Made by a program: the position numbers and the translations under genes. Positions 9,380-17,882 of a stretch of 52,169 bases of DNA are shown here, one piece after another. The DNA comes from Streptomyces sp. CoH27. GTDB taxonomy: Bacteria; Actinomycetota; Actinomycetes; Streptomycetales; Streptomycetaceae. The notes below the pieces were generated by a model, which saw nothing but the letters and a program-made list of their open reading frames with translations, was not told the DNA's origin and made no database searches. Within the stretch, counting starts at the first letter, position 1; each line of letters opens with the position of its first letter. The stretch spans positions 86,503 to 138,671 of the forward strand of contig NZ_JAIQYY010000002.1 in NCBI RefSeq assembly GCF_020181035.1. Direction: 5' to 3'.

Positions 9380-9397
9380 ATGTAGCAAGCGTTACAT
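9380..9397. promoter_or_regulatory. imperfect 18-bp palindrome at the chrB-like promoter
   Basis: ATGTAGCAAGCGTTACAT: outer arms ATGTA and TACAT pair perfectly, with one further C-G pair inside. It overlaps a TACATT -10-like element on the minus strand (9379-9384), which is 7 bases before the GTG at 9371. This is a plausible operator of TetR-like architecture; no TetR gene is in the window. Confidence 0.5.
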
Positions 9398-9514
9398 GGC
9401 ACTCTGTGCCCGGTGATTCACCGGGCAGACGGGTACCGGGGGCCGATGGCGCTCGCCGGCCGTCCGATGGCAGACTCGGCCCCTAGCCGGACACCGACCG
9501 AGAAGAAGGGCCGG

Positions 9515-10456
9515 ATGCGTCTCGCCGTCTATGTGCCGCTGCTGCTGTCGCTGCTCGCGCCGCTCGGCGCGCGGCCGCTGTCGGAGCGGTGCGAACCCCG
9601 CCTGGCCACCTGGCTGCTCACCGTCTCCGCCCTGGTCCTGGGCGCGGCGAGCACCGTCGCGCTGGGCCTGCTGGCCGTCACGGGCCTGATCCGCATCCCG
9701 CAACTGGCCGCCCTCGGGCACTGGTCGGCCGGCAGCGCGCGGCACCAGGATCCCACCGCGCTCTCCGTCGCCGTCGTCGCGGGAGTGCTGCTCGGCGGCG
9801 CGGTGTGGGCGGCCGCCCGCATGTTCTGGCGCCGGACCCGTACGCTGGCCGCCGCGACACTGGACGCGGCCTGCATGCCCGCCCGCGACGGCCTGGTCGT
9901 CCTGGAGGACGACGCCGCCGACGCCTATGCCATCCCCGGGCTGCCCGGCCGGGTCGTCGTCTCCACCGGCATGCTGCACACCCTGAACGAGACCGAGCAC
10001 GACGTCCTGCTCGCCCACGAGCGCGCCCATCTGGCCGCCCATCACTACGCGTTCGTCGCGTTCGCCCAGCTCGGCGCCGCCGCCAACCCGCTGCTGCGTC
10101 CCCTCGCGACAGCCGTCACCTACACGATCGAGCGCTGGGCCGACGAGAGCGCGGCCGCCTCGACCGGTGACCGCAGGCGGGTCGCGCGCGCCGTCGGCAA
10201 GGCCGCGCTCGCCGCCCACCGCGCCCCGGCGCTCGCCCGCGCCGCCGGTGCGGTCCTCGGCATCCTCGGGCGCCGCGGTCCGCTCGCCTCGGCCGGTCCG
10301 GTCCCCCGCCGGGTCGCGGCGCTCCTCGCCCCGCCGCCGGGCCGCCCCCGGGCCCTCACCGCGGTCACCGCGGCCGTCGTCGCCTCGGCCGTGCTGGCCA
10401 CGGCCGAGGCCGCCCACGACCTCCACCGGCTGCTCGCGGCCATCGGCGCCGGGTGA
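9515..10456 (+). CDS. M56-family (BlaR1-like) membrane metallopeptidase
   Basis: A 313-residue membrane protein. Hydrophobic segments lie near residues 4-18, 32-56, 84-102 and at the C-terminus. A zinc-peptidase motif HERAH is at residues 168-172, inside ETEHDVLLAHERAHLAAHHYAF, as in M56/BlaR1 and HtpX-like proteins. In BlaR1-type systems the peptidase inactivates a BlaI repressor after an external signal. No BlaI/CopY gene is adjacent and there is no penicillin-binding sensor domain. The ATG at 9515, after GAAGGG, is preferred to in-frame starts further upstream. It is divergent from the chrB-like gene. Confidence 0.85.
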   Translation: MRLAVYVPLLLSLLAPLGARPLSERCEPRLATWLLTVSALVLGAASTVALGLLAVTGLIRIPQLAALGHWSAGSARHQDPTALSVAVVAGVLLGGAVWAAARMFWRRTRTLAAATLDAACMPARDGLVVLEDDAADAYAIPGLPGRVVVSTGMLHTLNETEHDVLLAHERAHLAAHHYAFVAFAQLGAAANPLLRPLATAVTYTIERWADESAAASTGDRRRVARAVGKAALAAHRAPALARAAGAVLGILGRRGPLASAGPVPRRVAALLAPPPGRPRALTAVTAAVVASAVLATAEAAHDLHRLLAAIGAG

Positions 10457-10481
10457 CGCCCCGGCTCGGCCCGGACGGGGT

Positions 10482-10760
10482 TCAGCCGGACGCGATGACC
10501 TCGCGTAACTGCCGTACCGACGGAAGGGCGCCGACCCGGCAGGACAGGCTCGGTTCCTGACCGGGGCGGGCGAACGGATCGGTGCCGTCGGCCAGCAGCG
10601 TCGGCGAGCCGTGCATGCCCAGCCGCCGGGCCTCCTCCGGGTCGGCCACCTCGTGCCAGGTCACGGTGACGTCGGCACGCCCCTCCAGGGCGCGTGCCAG
10701 TCGCTCGCGCAGCGGCGCGGTGTGGGGGCACTCGGGCACGACCAGGACTGTCAGTTCCAC
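10482..10760 (-). CDS. small thioredoxin-fold protein with CPHT motif
   Basis: A 92-residue protein beginning ELTVLVVPECPHTAPLRERL, a beta-strand plus CxxT active-site-like pattern, followed by HGSPTLLADG with the thioredoxin-type cis-proline region. Only the first active-site Cys is kept, so it cannot act as a simple CxxC dithiol oxidoreductase. Related proteins are often called thioredoxin-like or alkylmercury-lyase-like. The GTG at 10760 is chosen because the thioredoxin-like beta strand begins there; longer frames add Arg/Ser-rich sequence. It is 37 bp upstream of the kinase stop on the same strand and converges on the M56 gene. Confidence 0.72.
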   Translation of the reverse strand: MELTVLVVPECPHTAPLRERLARALEGRADVTVTWHEVADPEEARRLGMHGSPTLLADGTDPFARPGQEPSLSCRVGALPSVRQLREVIASG

Positions 10761-10797
10761 GCTCGCAGCGTAACTGTGCTCCCCGGCCGCGAGAGGG

Positions 10798-11988
10798 TCA
10801 TGGTGGTGGCGGGGCCTGGACGCCCGGGCGGAACTTCGGGACGCGCAGTGTGATCTTCGTACCCGCTCCGACCCCGGTCTCGATGACGAGGCCATGGTCG
10901 TCGCCGTAGACCTGGCGCAGCCTGCGGTCCACGTTGCTCAGGCCGATGCCGGTGGACGGGCCGGCCGCACCGCGCAGGATCGCGCGCAGGCGTTCCGGTT
11001 CCATGCCTATGCCGTTGTCCTCGATGACGACGCGGGCCTCGGTGCCCTCGTCCTCGGCGGTGATCGTGACGACGCTGCGCTCCACGGACTCCTCCAGGCC
11101 GTGTTTGAGGGCGTTCTCGACGAGGGGTTGCAGGCAGAGGAACGGCAGGGTCACCGGGAGCACCTCGGGGGCGATGCGCAGGGTGACCCTCAGACGGCGG
11201 CCGAAGCGGGCGCGGGCGAGTTCCAGGTACTGCTCGATGGCGCGCAACTCCTCGGCGAGGGTGGTGAAATCGCCTTCGCGGCGGAAGGAGTAGCGGGTGA
11301 AGTCGGCGAATTCCTGGAGGAGTTCACGGGCGCGCTCGGGGTCCGTACGGACGAAGGAGGCGATGCTCGCGAGGGAGTTGTAGATGAAGTGCGGGGAGAT
11401 CTGGGCGCGCAGGGCCCGCATCTCGGCCTCGTGGGCGCCGGCCCGGGCCCGGTCCAGGCCGGCGAGATCGAGTTCGAGCGAGAGCCTGCCGGCCGCGGCC
11501 TGCGCCGCCCGGACGTGGACGCCGGACTCCGTGGCGGCGAACACGACGAGCGCGCCGACGCAGCGGCCGTCGGCGGTGAGCGGGGCCGGCGCGCCCCATC
11601 GGACGGGGCAGCTCCCGTCGTCGCAGGACAGCGCGACGGTCCGGCCGCGGGACGGATCGGCGAGCAGGGCCAGGAGTTGCTCGCGATGATGGTCGGCGGC
11701 GCCGTCCCAGGCGAGGACAGAGGTGCCGTCGGTGAGGGCGAGGGCGGGCGCGCCGAGCAGCGGACGCAGCCGGCGGGCCGCCCGGCGGGCCGTGTCCGGG
11801 GTCAGCCCGGCACGCAGCGGCGCCGCGGCGAGCCCGACGGCGTGCAGGGTACGCACCAGGGCACGTGCCTCGTCGGTGCCGTCCGCATGCTCCTGCTGCC
11901 GCCGCGCCGCCCCGTGCCCCAGCCCGGCCCCGAGCGCGAACACCGCCAGCCCGACCAGCACGAGGGCCGCGGTCCCGAGGACGGTCAT
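10798..11988 (-). CDS. LytS/YehU-type sensor histidine kinase
   Basis: A 396-residue kinase. One N-terminal membrane segment (about residues 5-28), a GAF-like domain (about 55-185), the LytS-type phosphoacceptor region RALRAQISPHFIYNSLASI with His200, and a C-terminal ATPase (PLVENALKHGLEES, EDNGIGM, GIGLSNVDRRL). It should autophosphorylate and pass phosphate to a LytTR regulator; the regulator at 14614 is the evident partner. The same-strand order regulator, DUF485-like protein, symporter, kinase suggests one unit controlling uptake. By analogy, the BtsS/BtsR pair controls a pyruvate transporter in E. coli. The signal here is unknown. Confidence 0.92.
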   Translation of the reverse strand: MTVLGTAALVLVGLAVFALGAGLGHGAARRQQEHADGTDEARALVRTLHAVGLAAAPLRAGLTPDTARRAARRLRPLLGAPALALTDGTSVLAWDGAADHHREQLLALLADPSRGRTVALSCDDGSCPVRWGAPAPLTADGRCVGALVVFAATESGVHVRAAQAAAGRLSLELDLAGLDRARAGAHEAEMRALRAQISPHFIYNSLASIASFVRTDPERARELLQEFADFTRYSFRREGDFTTLAEELRAIEQYLELARARFGRRLRVTLRIAPEVLPVTLPFLCLQPLVENALKHGLEESVERSVVTITAEDEGTEARVVIEDNGIGMEPERLRAILRGAAGPSTGIGLSNVDRRLRQVYGDDHGLVIETGVGAGTKITLRVPKFRPGVQAPPPP

Positions 11989-12392
11989 GCCGGGGCCTGG
12001 GGGTGTCGGTGCCCGGAGCGGACCCGGACATCGGGGCGGCCGCCACGCTCCCGCGCACCGCGGTGACCGGCACGGGCCAGGACCGCGACACGACCGGCGG
12101 CGGACAGGGCGGTACGGCGACCGGCGCCGGCCGGGATGTCGGGGCGCCCCGTGCGCTCCTCGGCTTCGGAGTGCCCCCGGCAGACCGGCGTCGCGCGGTG
12201 GCCGGGACCGGCCCCAGCCGCTTGACCGGCGCCCGCCCCCATGCCAGAACGACCGACATCATCACCCCCGCCGACCCCGACCGCTCGACGATCCACCCCC
12301 ACCCCCGAGCGCCCCGCACAGGTCCACACGGCATGGCGGCTCGTGTCGGCCCGGGGGGCTCGGGTGCATGGGGTGAGGTCGGTCGTGGGCAC
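11985..12392 (-). CDS. possible 135-residue protein between symporter and kinase genes (doubtful)
   Basis: This frame fills the otherwise empty 416-bp gap. It starts with GTG at 12392 preceded by GAGGAG at 4 bases, only 12 bases after the symporter stop, and its TGA overlaps the kinase ATG as ATGA. Those features fit a real operon gene. Against it, the sequence is Gly/Arg-rich and low in hydrophobic residues, third-position GC is lower than in neighbours (my rough estimate is about three quarters), and no domain is recognisable. No better gene was found on either strand here. Confidence 0.3.
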   Translation of the reverse strand: MPTTDLTPCTRAPRADTSRHAVWTCAGRSGVGVDRRAVGVGGGDDVGRSGMGAGAGQAAGAGPGHRATPVCRGHSEAEERTGRPDIPAGAGRRTALSAAGRVAVLARAGHRGARERGGRPDVRVRSGHRHPQAPA

Positions 12393-12404
12393 GGGGCTCC
12401 TCGG

Positions 12405-14129
12405 TCAGGGGGTGGCCGGGTGGGGGTGGGTGGGTTCGGGGAGGTGGAGGCGGGCCATGGTGGCGGCGGTGCCGGGCGGGACGCGGTCGCGGGTGGCCAG
12501 CGAGGTGAGGATCATCGCCGCGAAGCCGACCGGGACGGACCACACCGCGGGCCAGGCCAGCAGGGTGTGCGGCCAGCCGGAGTCGGCGCCGCCCGCGATG
12601 GTGGCCGTCACCGCGGTCAGCGCCGAGCCGCCGCCCAGCAGCAGCCCGGCGATCGCGCCCGGCGGGGTCAGACCGCGCCACCAGATGCCCAGGATCAGCA
12701 GCGGGCAGAACGAGGACGCGGAGACCGCGAAGGCCAGGCCCACCGCGTCGGCCACGGGCAGCTCGCCGACCAGCGCCGACGCGGCCGTGGGCACCGCGAT
12801 CGCGGGCAGCGTGGCCAGCCTGAAGTGGCGTACGCCCAGGGTCGGCAGGACGTCCTGGGCCAGTACGCCCGCGACCGACATCGTCAGTCCGGACGCGGTG
12901 GACAGGAAGGCCGCGCAGGCGCCGCCCGCGACGAGCGCGCCGAGCAGGTCCCCGGGGACGCCGCCGATCAGCCGCTGCGGCAGGACGAGGACCGCCGCGT
13001 CGGTGTCGCCGGTCAGCAGCAGGTCGGGGGCGTAGAGGCGGCCCAGCATGCCGTACAGCGGCATCAGCAGGTAGAACGCGCCCAGCAGGGCCAGCACGCT
13101 CACCGTGGTGCGGCGCGCCGCGCGGCCGTCGGGGTTGGTGTAGAAGCGGACGACGACGTGCGGCAGGCCCATGGTGCCGAGGAACGTGGCGAGGATCAGC
13201 CCGTAGGTGGCGTACAGGCCGTGCTGTTCGCGGGAGGCCGACAGGGGTGTGCCCCAGCTGGAGGAGATGCGGTCGGGGGCCCGGTCCGGCAGGGGGACGA
13301 CCGCGCCGACCGGGAATCGCACGGTCGTGTCCGCGCCGAGCCGGTGCCGGCCCTCGTCCAGCCGCAGCGAGACGCCGTGCACCGCGCGGCCGTCGACCCG
13401 GCCGGACGCCGTCACCCGGACCGGCTCGCGCACGGTGAGGGTGAGCGGCCGGTCGACGCGCACCTCGGTGGCACGGTGGAAGACGGGCCGGTCGTCCCAG
13501 ACGGGCGCCGGGGCCCGGTCGGCGTGCCAGGCGAGCAGCAGGAACACCACGGGCACCAGCAGGGCGGTGAGTTTCAGCCAGTACTGGAAAGCCTGGACGA
13601 AGGTGATGCTGCGCATCCCGCCGGCGGCCACGGCCGCGGTCACCACCACGGCCACGACCAGCCCGCCGAGCCAGCCGGGGGCGCCGGTGAGCAGCCGCAG
13701 GGTGAGGCCCGCGCCGCGCAGCTGGGGCAGCAGATAGAGCCAGCCGATGCCGACGACCAGCACCCCGGCGACCCGCCGCACCGCCCGGGACTCCAGCCGG
13801 GCCTCGGCGAAGTCGGGCAGGGTGTAGGCGCCGGAGCGGCGCAGCGGGGCGGCGACGAAGGCCAGCAGCACCAGGAAGCCGGCGGTGTAGCCGATGGGGA
13901 ACCAGAGCATGTCGACGCCCTGGGCCAGGACGAGTCCGGCGACGCCGAGGAAGGACGCGGCGGACAGGTACTCGCCGCTGACCGCGGTGGCGTTGAGCCG
14001 GGGCGCGACGGTGCGCGAGGCGACGTAGAAATCGGAGGTGGTGCGGGAGATGCGCAGGCCGAGCGCGCCGACGAGGACCGTGGCGAGGACCACGGCCGTC
14101 ACGCCGAGCATGCCGTACGTCTGGTTCAC
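12405..14129 (-). CDS. sodium:solute symporter (SSS family, ActP-like)
   Basis: A 574-residue transporter with about 13 hydrophobic segments and SSS-family landmarks: GLRISRTTSDFYVASRTV near the N-terminus, SGEYLSAASFLGVAGLV, and FLSTASGLTMSVAGVLAQD. Similarity is to the acetate/pyruvate (ActP/MctP-like) branch, so a monocarboxylate is the likely substrate. A hydrophilic insertion of about 100 residues (about 230-330) is rich in charged beta-like sequence and should face outside. The start is the GTG at 14129, which overlaps the stop of the DUF485-like gene (GTGA), the usual pairing for ActP-type symporters. A longer frame upstream is shadow. Confidence 0.92.
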   Translation of the reverse strand: MNQTYGMLGVTAVVLATVLVGALGLRISRTTSDFYVASRTVAPRLNATAVSGEYLSAASFLGVAGLVLAQGVDMLWFPIGYTAGFLVLLAFVAAPLRRSGAYTLPDFAEARLESRAVRRVAGVLVVGIGWLYLLPQLRGAGLTLRLLTGAPGWLGGLVVAVVVTAAVAAGGMRSITFVQAFQYWLKLTALLVPVVFLLLAWHADRAPAPVWDDRPVFHRATEVRVDRPLTLTVREPVRVTASGRVDGRAVHGVSLRLDEGRHRLGADTTVRFPVGAVVPLPDRAPDRISSSWGTPLSASREQHGLYATYGLILATFLGTMGLPHVVVRFYTNPDGRAARRTTVSVLALLGAFYLLMPLYGMLGRLYAPDLLLTGDTDAAVLVLPQRLIGGVPGDLLGALVAGGACAAFLSTASGLTMSVAGVLAQDVLPTLGVRHFRLATLPAIAVPTAASALVGELPVADAVGLAFAVSASSFCPLLILGIWWRGLTPPGAIAGLLLGGGSALTAVTATIAGGADSGWPHTLLAWPAVWSVPVGFAAMILTSLATRDRVPPGTAATMARLHLPEPTHPHPATP

Positions 14130-14503
14130 GGTCGGGGGCGTTCCACGGGGGCGCGGGCGGCCGGGCCGGTCTCGTTGCGCTCGGCGCGGCGGACGTACCA
14201 GGCGCCGATGGCGAGCAGCGCGGGGTACGGCGCCACGCCCAGGACGAACCAGACGGCTAGCGGGATGCGGGGTGCCGTGTCGGTGAGCGGCGGCAGCCGC
14301 AGGAGGACGGGGAGCAGGCCGAGCGGGAGCACCAGGAGAGCCGTCGCGGCGAGGGCGGCACGTACTTGACGGCGCATCAACAGCCGTACGGCGGCGTCGC
14401 TTTCGGCAGGCGCAGGGCGGAGGCCGGAGCGGGGTGCCGTGCGGTCGCCGGGGCGCGGCCGTCCGGTGACCACCTCTCTGCGAGGGACGGATTCCGCACC
14501 CAT
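14126..14503 (-). CDS. DUF485-like small membrane protein
   Basis: A 125-residue protein with a hydrophilic Pro/Arg-rich N-terminus and two membrane segments (ALAATALLVLPLGLLPVLL and IPLAVWFVLGVAPYPALLAIGAW). Gene position directly before, and overlapping, an ActP-like symporter matches the DUF485 (YjcH-like) accessory protein family, whose exact role is unsettled. The ATG at 14503 has GGGGAG six bases upstream. Confidence 0.78.
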   Translation of the reverse strand: MGAESVPRREVVTGRPRPGDRTAPRSGLRPAPAESDAAVRLLMRRQVRAALAATALLVLPLGLLPVLLRLPPLTDTAPRIPLAVWFVLGVAPYPALLAIGAWYVRRAERNETGPAARAPVERPRP

Positions 14504-14613
14504 GACGCACTCCCCGACGCCGCGGTGATCACCTTGTGTGCGGCGAGTGTACGCAGCGGGCGACCCGGTCGACAGCCGCAGGACGCGACCGGACGAGAAT
14601 CGCCACACGTCCG

Positions 14614-15468
14614 TCACCTCCGGACCGATCCGGCCGCGTGCCGGGCCAGCAGGTCGCGCAGTTCGCGCGCGTTGCGACGGCTCACGGCCAGGATCCGGTC
14701 GCCGATCCGTACGGTCACGTTGCCGCCGTCCAGCCGGAGTTCCTCGATGCGGCCGAGGGCGACGAGCCGGCTGCGGTGGATGCGGACGAAGCCGCGCTCG
14801 CGCCACTGTTCCTCCAGCGTGGACAGCGGAACGCGCACCAGGTGGCTGCCGCGCCGGGTGTGCAGCCGCGCGTAGTCGCCCTGGGCCTCGACATAGGTGA
14901 TGTCGGCGATGGGCACGAAGCGGGTCACCCCGCCCAGTTCCACGGGGACCTGGTCGGCGAGGCCGGGCGCCGGGCCGGCGGGGGCGGTGGCCGGGCGGGG
15001 GCCCTGTCCGGCGCGGACCAGTTCGGCGGCCCGGCGTACGGCCTCCGCGAAGCGCTCCTTGCGCAGCGGCTTGAGCAGGTAGTCGACGGCCTTGAGGTCG
15101 AAGGCGCGTACGGCGAAGTCGTCGTGGGCGGTGACGAAGACGATCAGCGGCGGTGCGGTGAACTCGCCCAGCAGGCGGGCCAGTTCGAGGCCGTCGCGCC
15201 CCGGCATGTCGATGTCGAGGAAGACGACGTCGACGGCCGGGCCGCCCTCCGCTCCCTCCGGCCCGTCCGGTCCGTCCGTCGGGGTCCGGCCGAGCCGGTG
15301 CAGCGCCTCGGTGGCCGTCGTGGCGGGCAGCACACTGCCGACCCGCGGGTCCTGCCCCAGGAGATACAGCAGCTCTTCGAGCGCCGGTTCCTCGTCGTCC
15401 ACCGCCAGCACGCGCAAGGGGGCGTCGGTCGCGCTCGTCTCCGCCAACTCCACTCTCCGTTCAACCAC
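14614..15468 (-). CDS. LytTR-type response regulator
   Basis: A 284-residue two-domain regulator. A receiver domain (about residues 17-145) has the acidic pair VDDEE and phosphoacceptor Asp85 in VVFLDIDMPGRDG, with conserved Lys in LLKPL. A LytTR DNA-binding domain (about 175-275) has ITYVEAQGDYARLHT and FVRIHRSRLVAL. The receiver carries a Gly/Pro/Asp-rich insertion between helix 2 and strand 3 (about residues 61-78). It is 110 bp upstream of the DUF485-like gene and is the natural partner of the LytS-type kinase at 10798. It probably regulates the symporter. Confidence 0.93.
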   Translation of the reverse strand: MVERRVELAETSATDAPLRVLAVDDEEPALEELLYLLGQDPRVGSVLPATTATEALHRLGRTPTDGPDGPEGAEGGPAVDVVFLDIDMPGRDGLELARLLGEFTAPPLIVFVTAHDDFAVRAFDLKAVDYLLKPLRKERFAEAVRRAAELVRAGQGPRPATAPAGPAPGLADQVPVELGGVTRFVPIADITYVEAQGDYARLHTRRGSHLVRVPLSTLEEQWRERGFVRIHRSRLVALGRIEELRLDGGNVTVRIGDRILAVSRRNARELRDLLARHAAGSVRR

Positions 15469-15510
15469 TTACCGTTGCATCGTCGTCCCCCGTGCCGCCG
15501 GCGTCGACAC

Positions 15511-17880
15511 CTACTCCGGCAGCACCAGGCGGGCCGTCTCGCCCGGCACCACCGGGATCACCTGCTCCCGCAGCCGGACGCCGATCGGCGAGTGGTGGGA
15601 GGCCGGTACGGCGATCTCCAGCAGGCCGCTGCGCAGGCGCAGATGGACGCCCCAGTGGCCGTGGTAGCGGATGGGGAAGCCGTAGGAGGAGAGTTCGGGC
15701 AGCGGGACGGGGTCGAGGCTGAGGACGCCACCGCGGGTCTCCAGGCCGGTCAGTCCGCGCTGGACGAGGTCGAGGGTACCGGCCATCGCGCCGAGGTGGA
15801 TGCCCTCGCCGGTGGTGCCGCCCTGGAGGTCGGCGATGTCGCCGCGCAGCGCCTCCTGGACGAAGGCCCAAGCGTCCGCGCGGCGGGCGCGGGCCAGGAT
15901 CCAGCCGTGCACCAGGCCGCTGAGCGTGGAACCGTGACTGGTGCGGTGCAGATAGTGGTCGACCGTGGCGGCCCAGGTGCGGTCGTCCAGGTGATGGCCC
16001 AGCCTCCCGAAGAGAGCGCGGAGTTCGGAGGCCGAGAAGAGGTAGCCGAGCATGAGGACGTCGGCCTGTTTGGACGCCTTGTAGCGGTTGACGGTGTCAC
16101 CCTCGGCCTCCAGGATCCGGTCCAGGCGCCGGATGTCGTCGTACCGTCTGCGATAGCCGTCCCAGTCCAGCTCGGCGAGGTCGCCGTAGCCGTCGAACTG
16201 GCTGATCACACCGTCGTGGTAGGGGACGTACAGGGTGCGGGAGACGTCCTCCCAGCGGTCCGGCTCGTCCTCCTCCAGGCCCATTCCGTCGGTGAGCTCG
16301 CGGCGGCGCGGCTCGGGCAGGGCGTTCAGCAGGTCAAGGGCGCGGGCGAGCACCCAGGCGGCGGTGACGTTGGTGTAGGCGTTGTCGTCCAGGCCGGGAG
16401 TGTCCGCGCCGGGGTAGCCGTCGTGGTACTCGTCGGGGCCGACCACGCCCCGGATACGGTGCCGGCCGAGGGCGGGGTCGTAGGTGGCCGAGTCCGCCCA
16501 GAAGCGGGCGATGTGCAGCAGCATCTCGGCGCCCTCGCCGTGCAGGAAGTCGGTGTCGCCGGTGGCCTCGTAGTACTGCCAGACGTTGTACGCCACCGCC
16601 GAGCCGACGTGGTGCTGGAGCTGGGAGTGGTCCGGCAGCCAGCGGCCGGAGCGGGGGTTGAGGTGGAGCTGCTGGGTCTCCTCGCGGCCGTCGCTGCCAC
16701 TCTGCCAGGGATAAAGCGCGCCGCGCCGGCCGCGTTCCCGCGCCGCGTGCCGGGCGGCGTCCAGGCGGCGGTGCCGGTAGTGGAGCAGGGCGCGGGAGAC
16801 CTCGGGCAGATGGAGGTTGAGGTAGGGCAGGACGAAGAGTTCGTCCCAGAAGACATGGCCCCGGTACGCCTCGCCGTGCAGTCCGCGCGCGGGGACGCCG
16901 GCGTCGAGGTCGGCCGTGTGCGGGGAGAGGGTCTGCAGGACGTGGAACAGATGCAGGCGCAGGATGCTGCCCGCCTCGCCGGGGACCTCCAGGGCGGTGC
17001 GCCGCCACAGCTGCTCCCAGGCCGTGGCGTGCGACGCGCGCAGTTCGTCGAAGCCGGGTGCGGCCTCGACGCGCTCGACAGCCGCGTGCAGGGGCTCGCC
17101 GATGGCGGGGTCGCGGGAGGTGTGCAGGGCAACGGTCTTGTCCACGGTGACGGTACGGCCGGGCGTCAGGTGCAGGCTCACCCGCTGTACGGCGCGGTGG
17201 GCCTCGTTGGCGTGGGTGACCGGGAAGTTCGCGGTCAGCCGGTGGGCCAGCCCGAAGCGCATGTCGGAGGTGCGGGTGTGGCAGCTCAGCCACACCGTGC
17301 CCGGTGCGGCGGTGCCGGTGTCGAAGCGGTCGAGGTGCCGGCCGTCCAGCTCCTGGTAACGGGCGACCCCGGAGTTGGTGACGCTGCCGTCCAGCGCGGC
17401 CTCGGCCTCCAGGCCGAGGATATGGCCCTCGACGGTGAACTCCGTGCGCAGGGCGGCGAGATGGGGGTCGGCGAGATGGACCAGGCGCAGCTGGCGCACC
17501 TGGAGCATGCCGCCGCCGGGCAGGCCGTAGCCGGTACGGCGCTCCAGCAGACCGGGGTCGAGGTGGAGGATCTGGTGGTGCTCGGTCACGGGGGCGGTGT
17601 CCGGGCCGAGCCAGTCGCCGCCGGCGGGGCGGAAGCGCAGCGGGAGCCAGTTGGGCAGGTTGACCATGTCCTCGTTCTCGATCCGGCGGCCGGCGACCTC
17701 GGAGGTGAGCCGGTTGTAGCAGCCGGCCGCGTAGGTGCCCGGGTAGTGGACGTCGTCCGCGGCGCACTCCGGCAGCGCGCCGCGGGTGGCGAAGTAGCCG
17801 TTGCCCAGGGTGCACAGGGACTCCCGCAGCCGCTCCTCCTCGGGCCGGTAGCCGTCGTACTCCCAGGTCGGCCCGGTCAC
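15511..17880 (-). CDS. glycoside hydrolase family 65 phosphorylase
   Basis: A 789-residue protein with the GH65 layout: N-terminal beta-sandwich (starts TWEYDGYRPEEERLRESLCTLGNGYFATRG), linker, (alpha/alpha)6 barrel and C-terminal beta domain. Glu484 in GVVGPDEYHDG is the expected general acid, and ASKQADVLML and the following helix form part of the phosphate-side region. GH65 enzymes reversibly phosphorolyse alpha-glucosides such as trehalose, maltose, kojibiose or nigerose to beta-glucose 1-phosphate; the disaccharide cannot be fixed from sequence alone. The GTG start follows the molybdenum-hydroxylase stop by 2 bp, so it is probably the last gene of that operon. No transporter or phosphoglucomutase is nearby. 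Confidence 0.92.
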   Translation of the reverse strand: MTGPTWEYDGYRPEEERLRESLCTLGNGYFATRGALPECAADDVHYPGTYAAGCYNRLTSEVAGRRIENEDMVNLPNWLPLRFRPAGGDWLGPDTAPVTEHHQILHLDPGLLERRTGYGLPGGGMLQVRQLRLVHLADPHLAALRTEFTVEGHILGLEAEAALDGSVTNSGVARYQELDGRHLDRFDTGTAAPGTVWLSCHTRTSDMRFGLAHRLTANFPVTHANEAHRAVQRVSLHLTPGRTVTVDKTVALHTSRDPAIGEPLHAAVERVEAAPGFDELRASHATAWEQLWRRTALEVPGEAGSILRLHLFHVLQTLSPHTADLDAGVPARGLHGEAYRGHVFWDELFVLPYLNLHLPEVSRALLHYRHRRLDAARHAARERGRRGALYPWQSGSDGREETQQLHLNPRSGRWLPDHSQLQHHVGSAVAYNVWQYYEATGDTDFLHGEGAEMLLHIARFWADSATYDPALGRHRIRGVVGPDEYHDGYPGADTPGLDDNAYTNVTAAWVLARALDLLNALPEPRRRELTDGMGLEEDEPDRWEDVSRTLYVPYHDGVISQFDGYGDLAELDWDGYRRRYDDIRRLDRILEAEGDTVNRYKASKQADVLMLGYLFSASELRALFGRLGHHLDDRTWAATVDHYLHRTSHGSTLSGLVHGWILARARRADAWAFVQEALRGDIADLQGGTTGEGIHLGAMAGTLDLVQRGLTGLETRGGVLSLDPVPLPELSSYGFPIRYHGHWGVHLRLRSGLLEIAVPASHHSPIGVRLREQVIPVVPGETARLVLPE

Positions 17881-17882
17881 GG

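Noticed and set aside
11324..12334. Minus-strand frame spanning the kinase N-terminal half and the gap before it
   Set aside because: It overlaps the kinase in another frame and is Arg/Pro/Gly-rich with no motifs.
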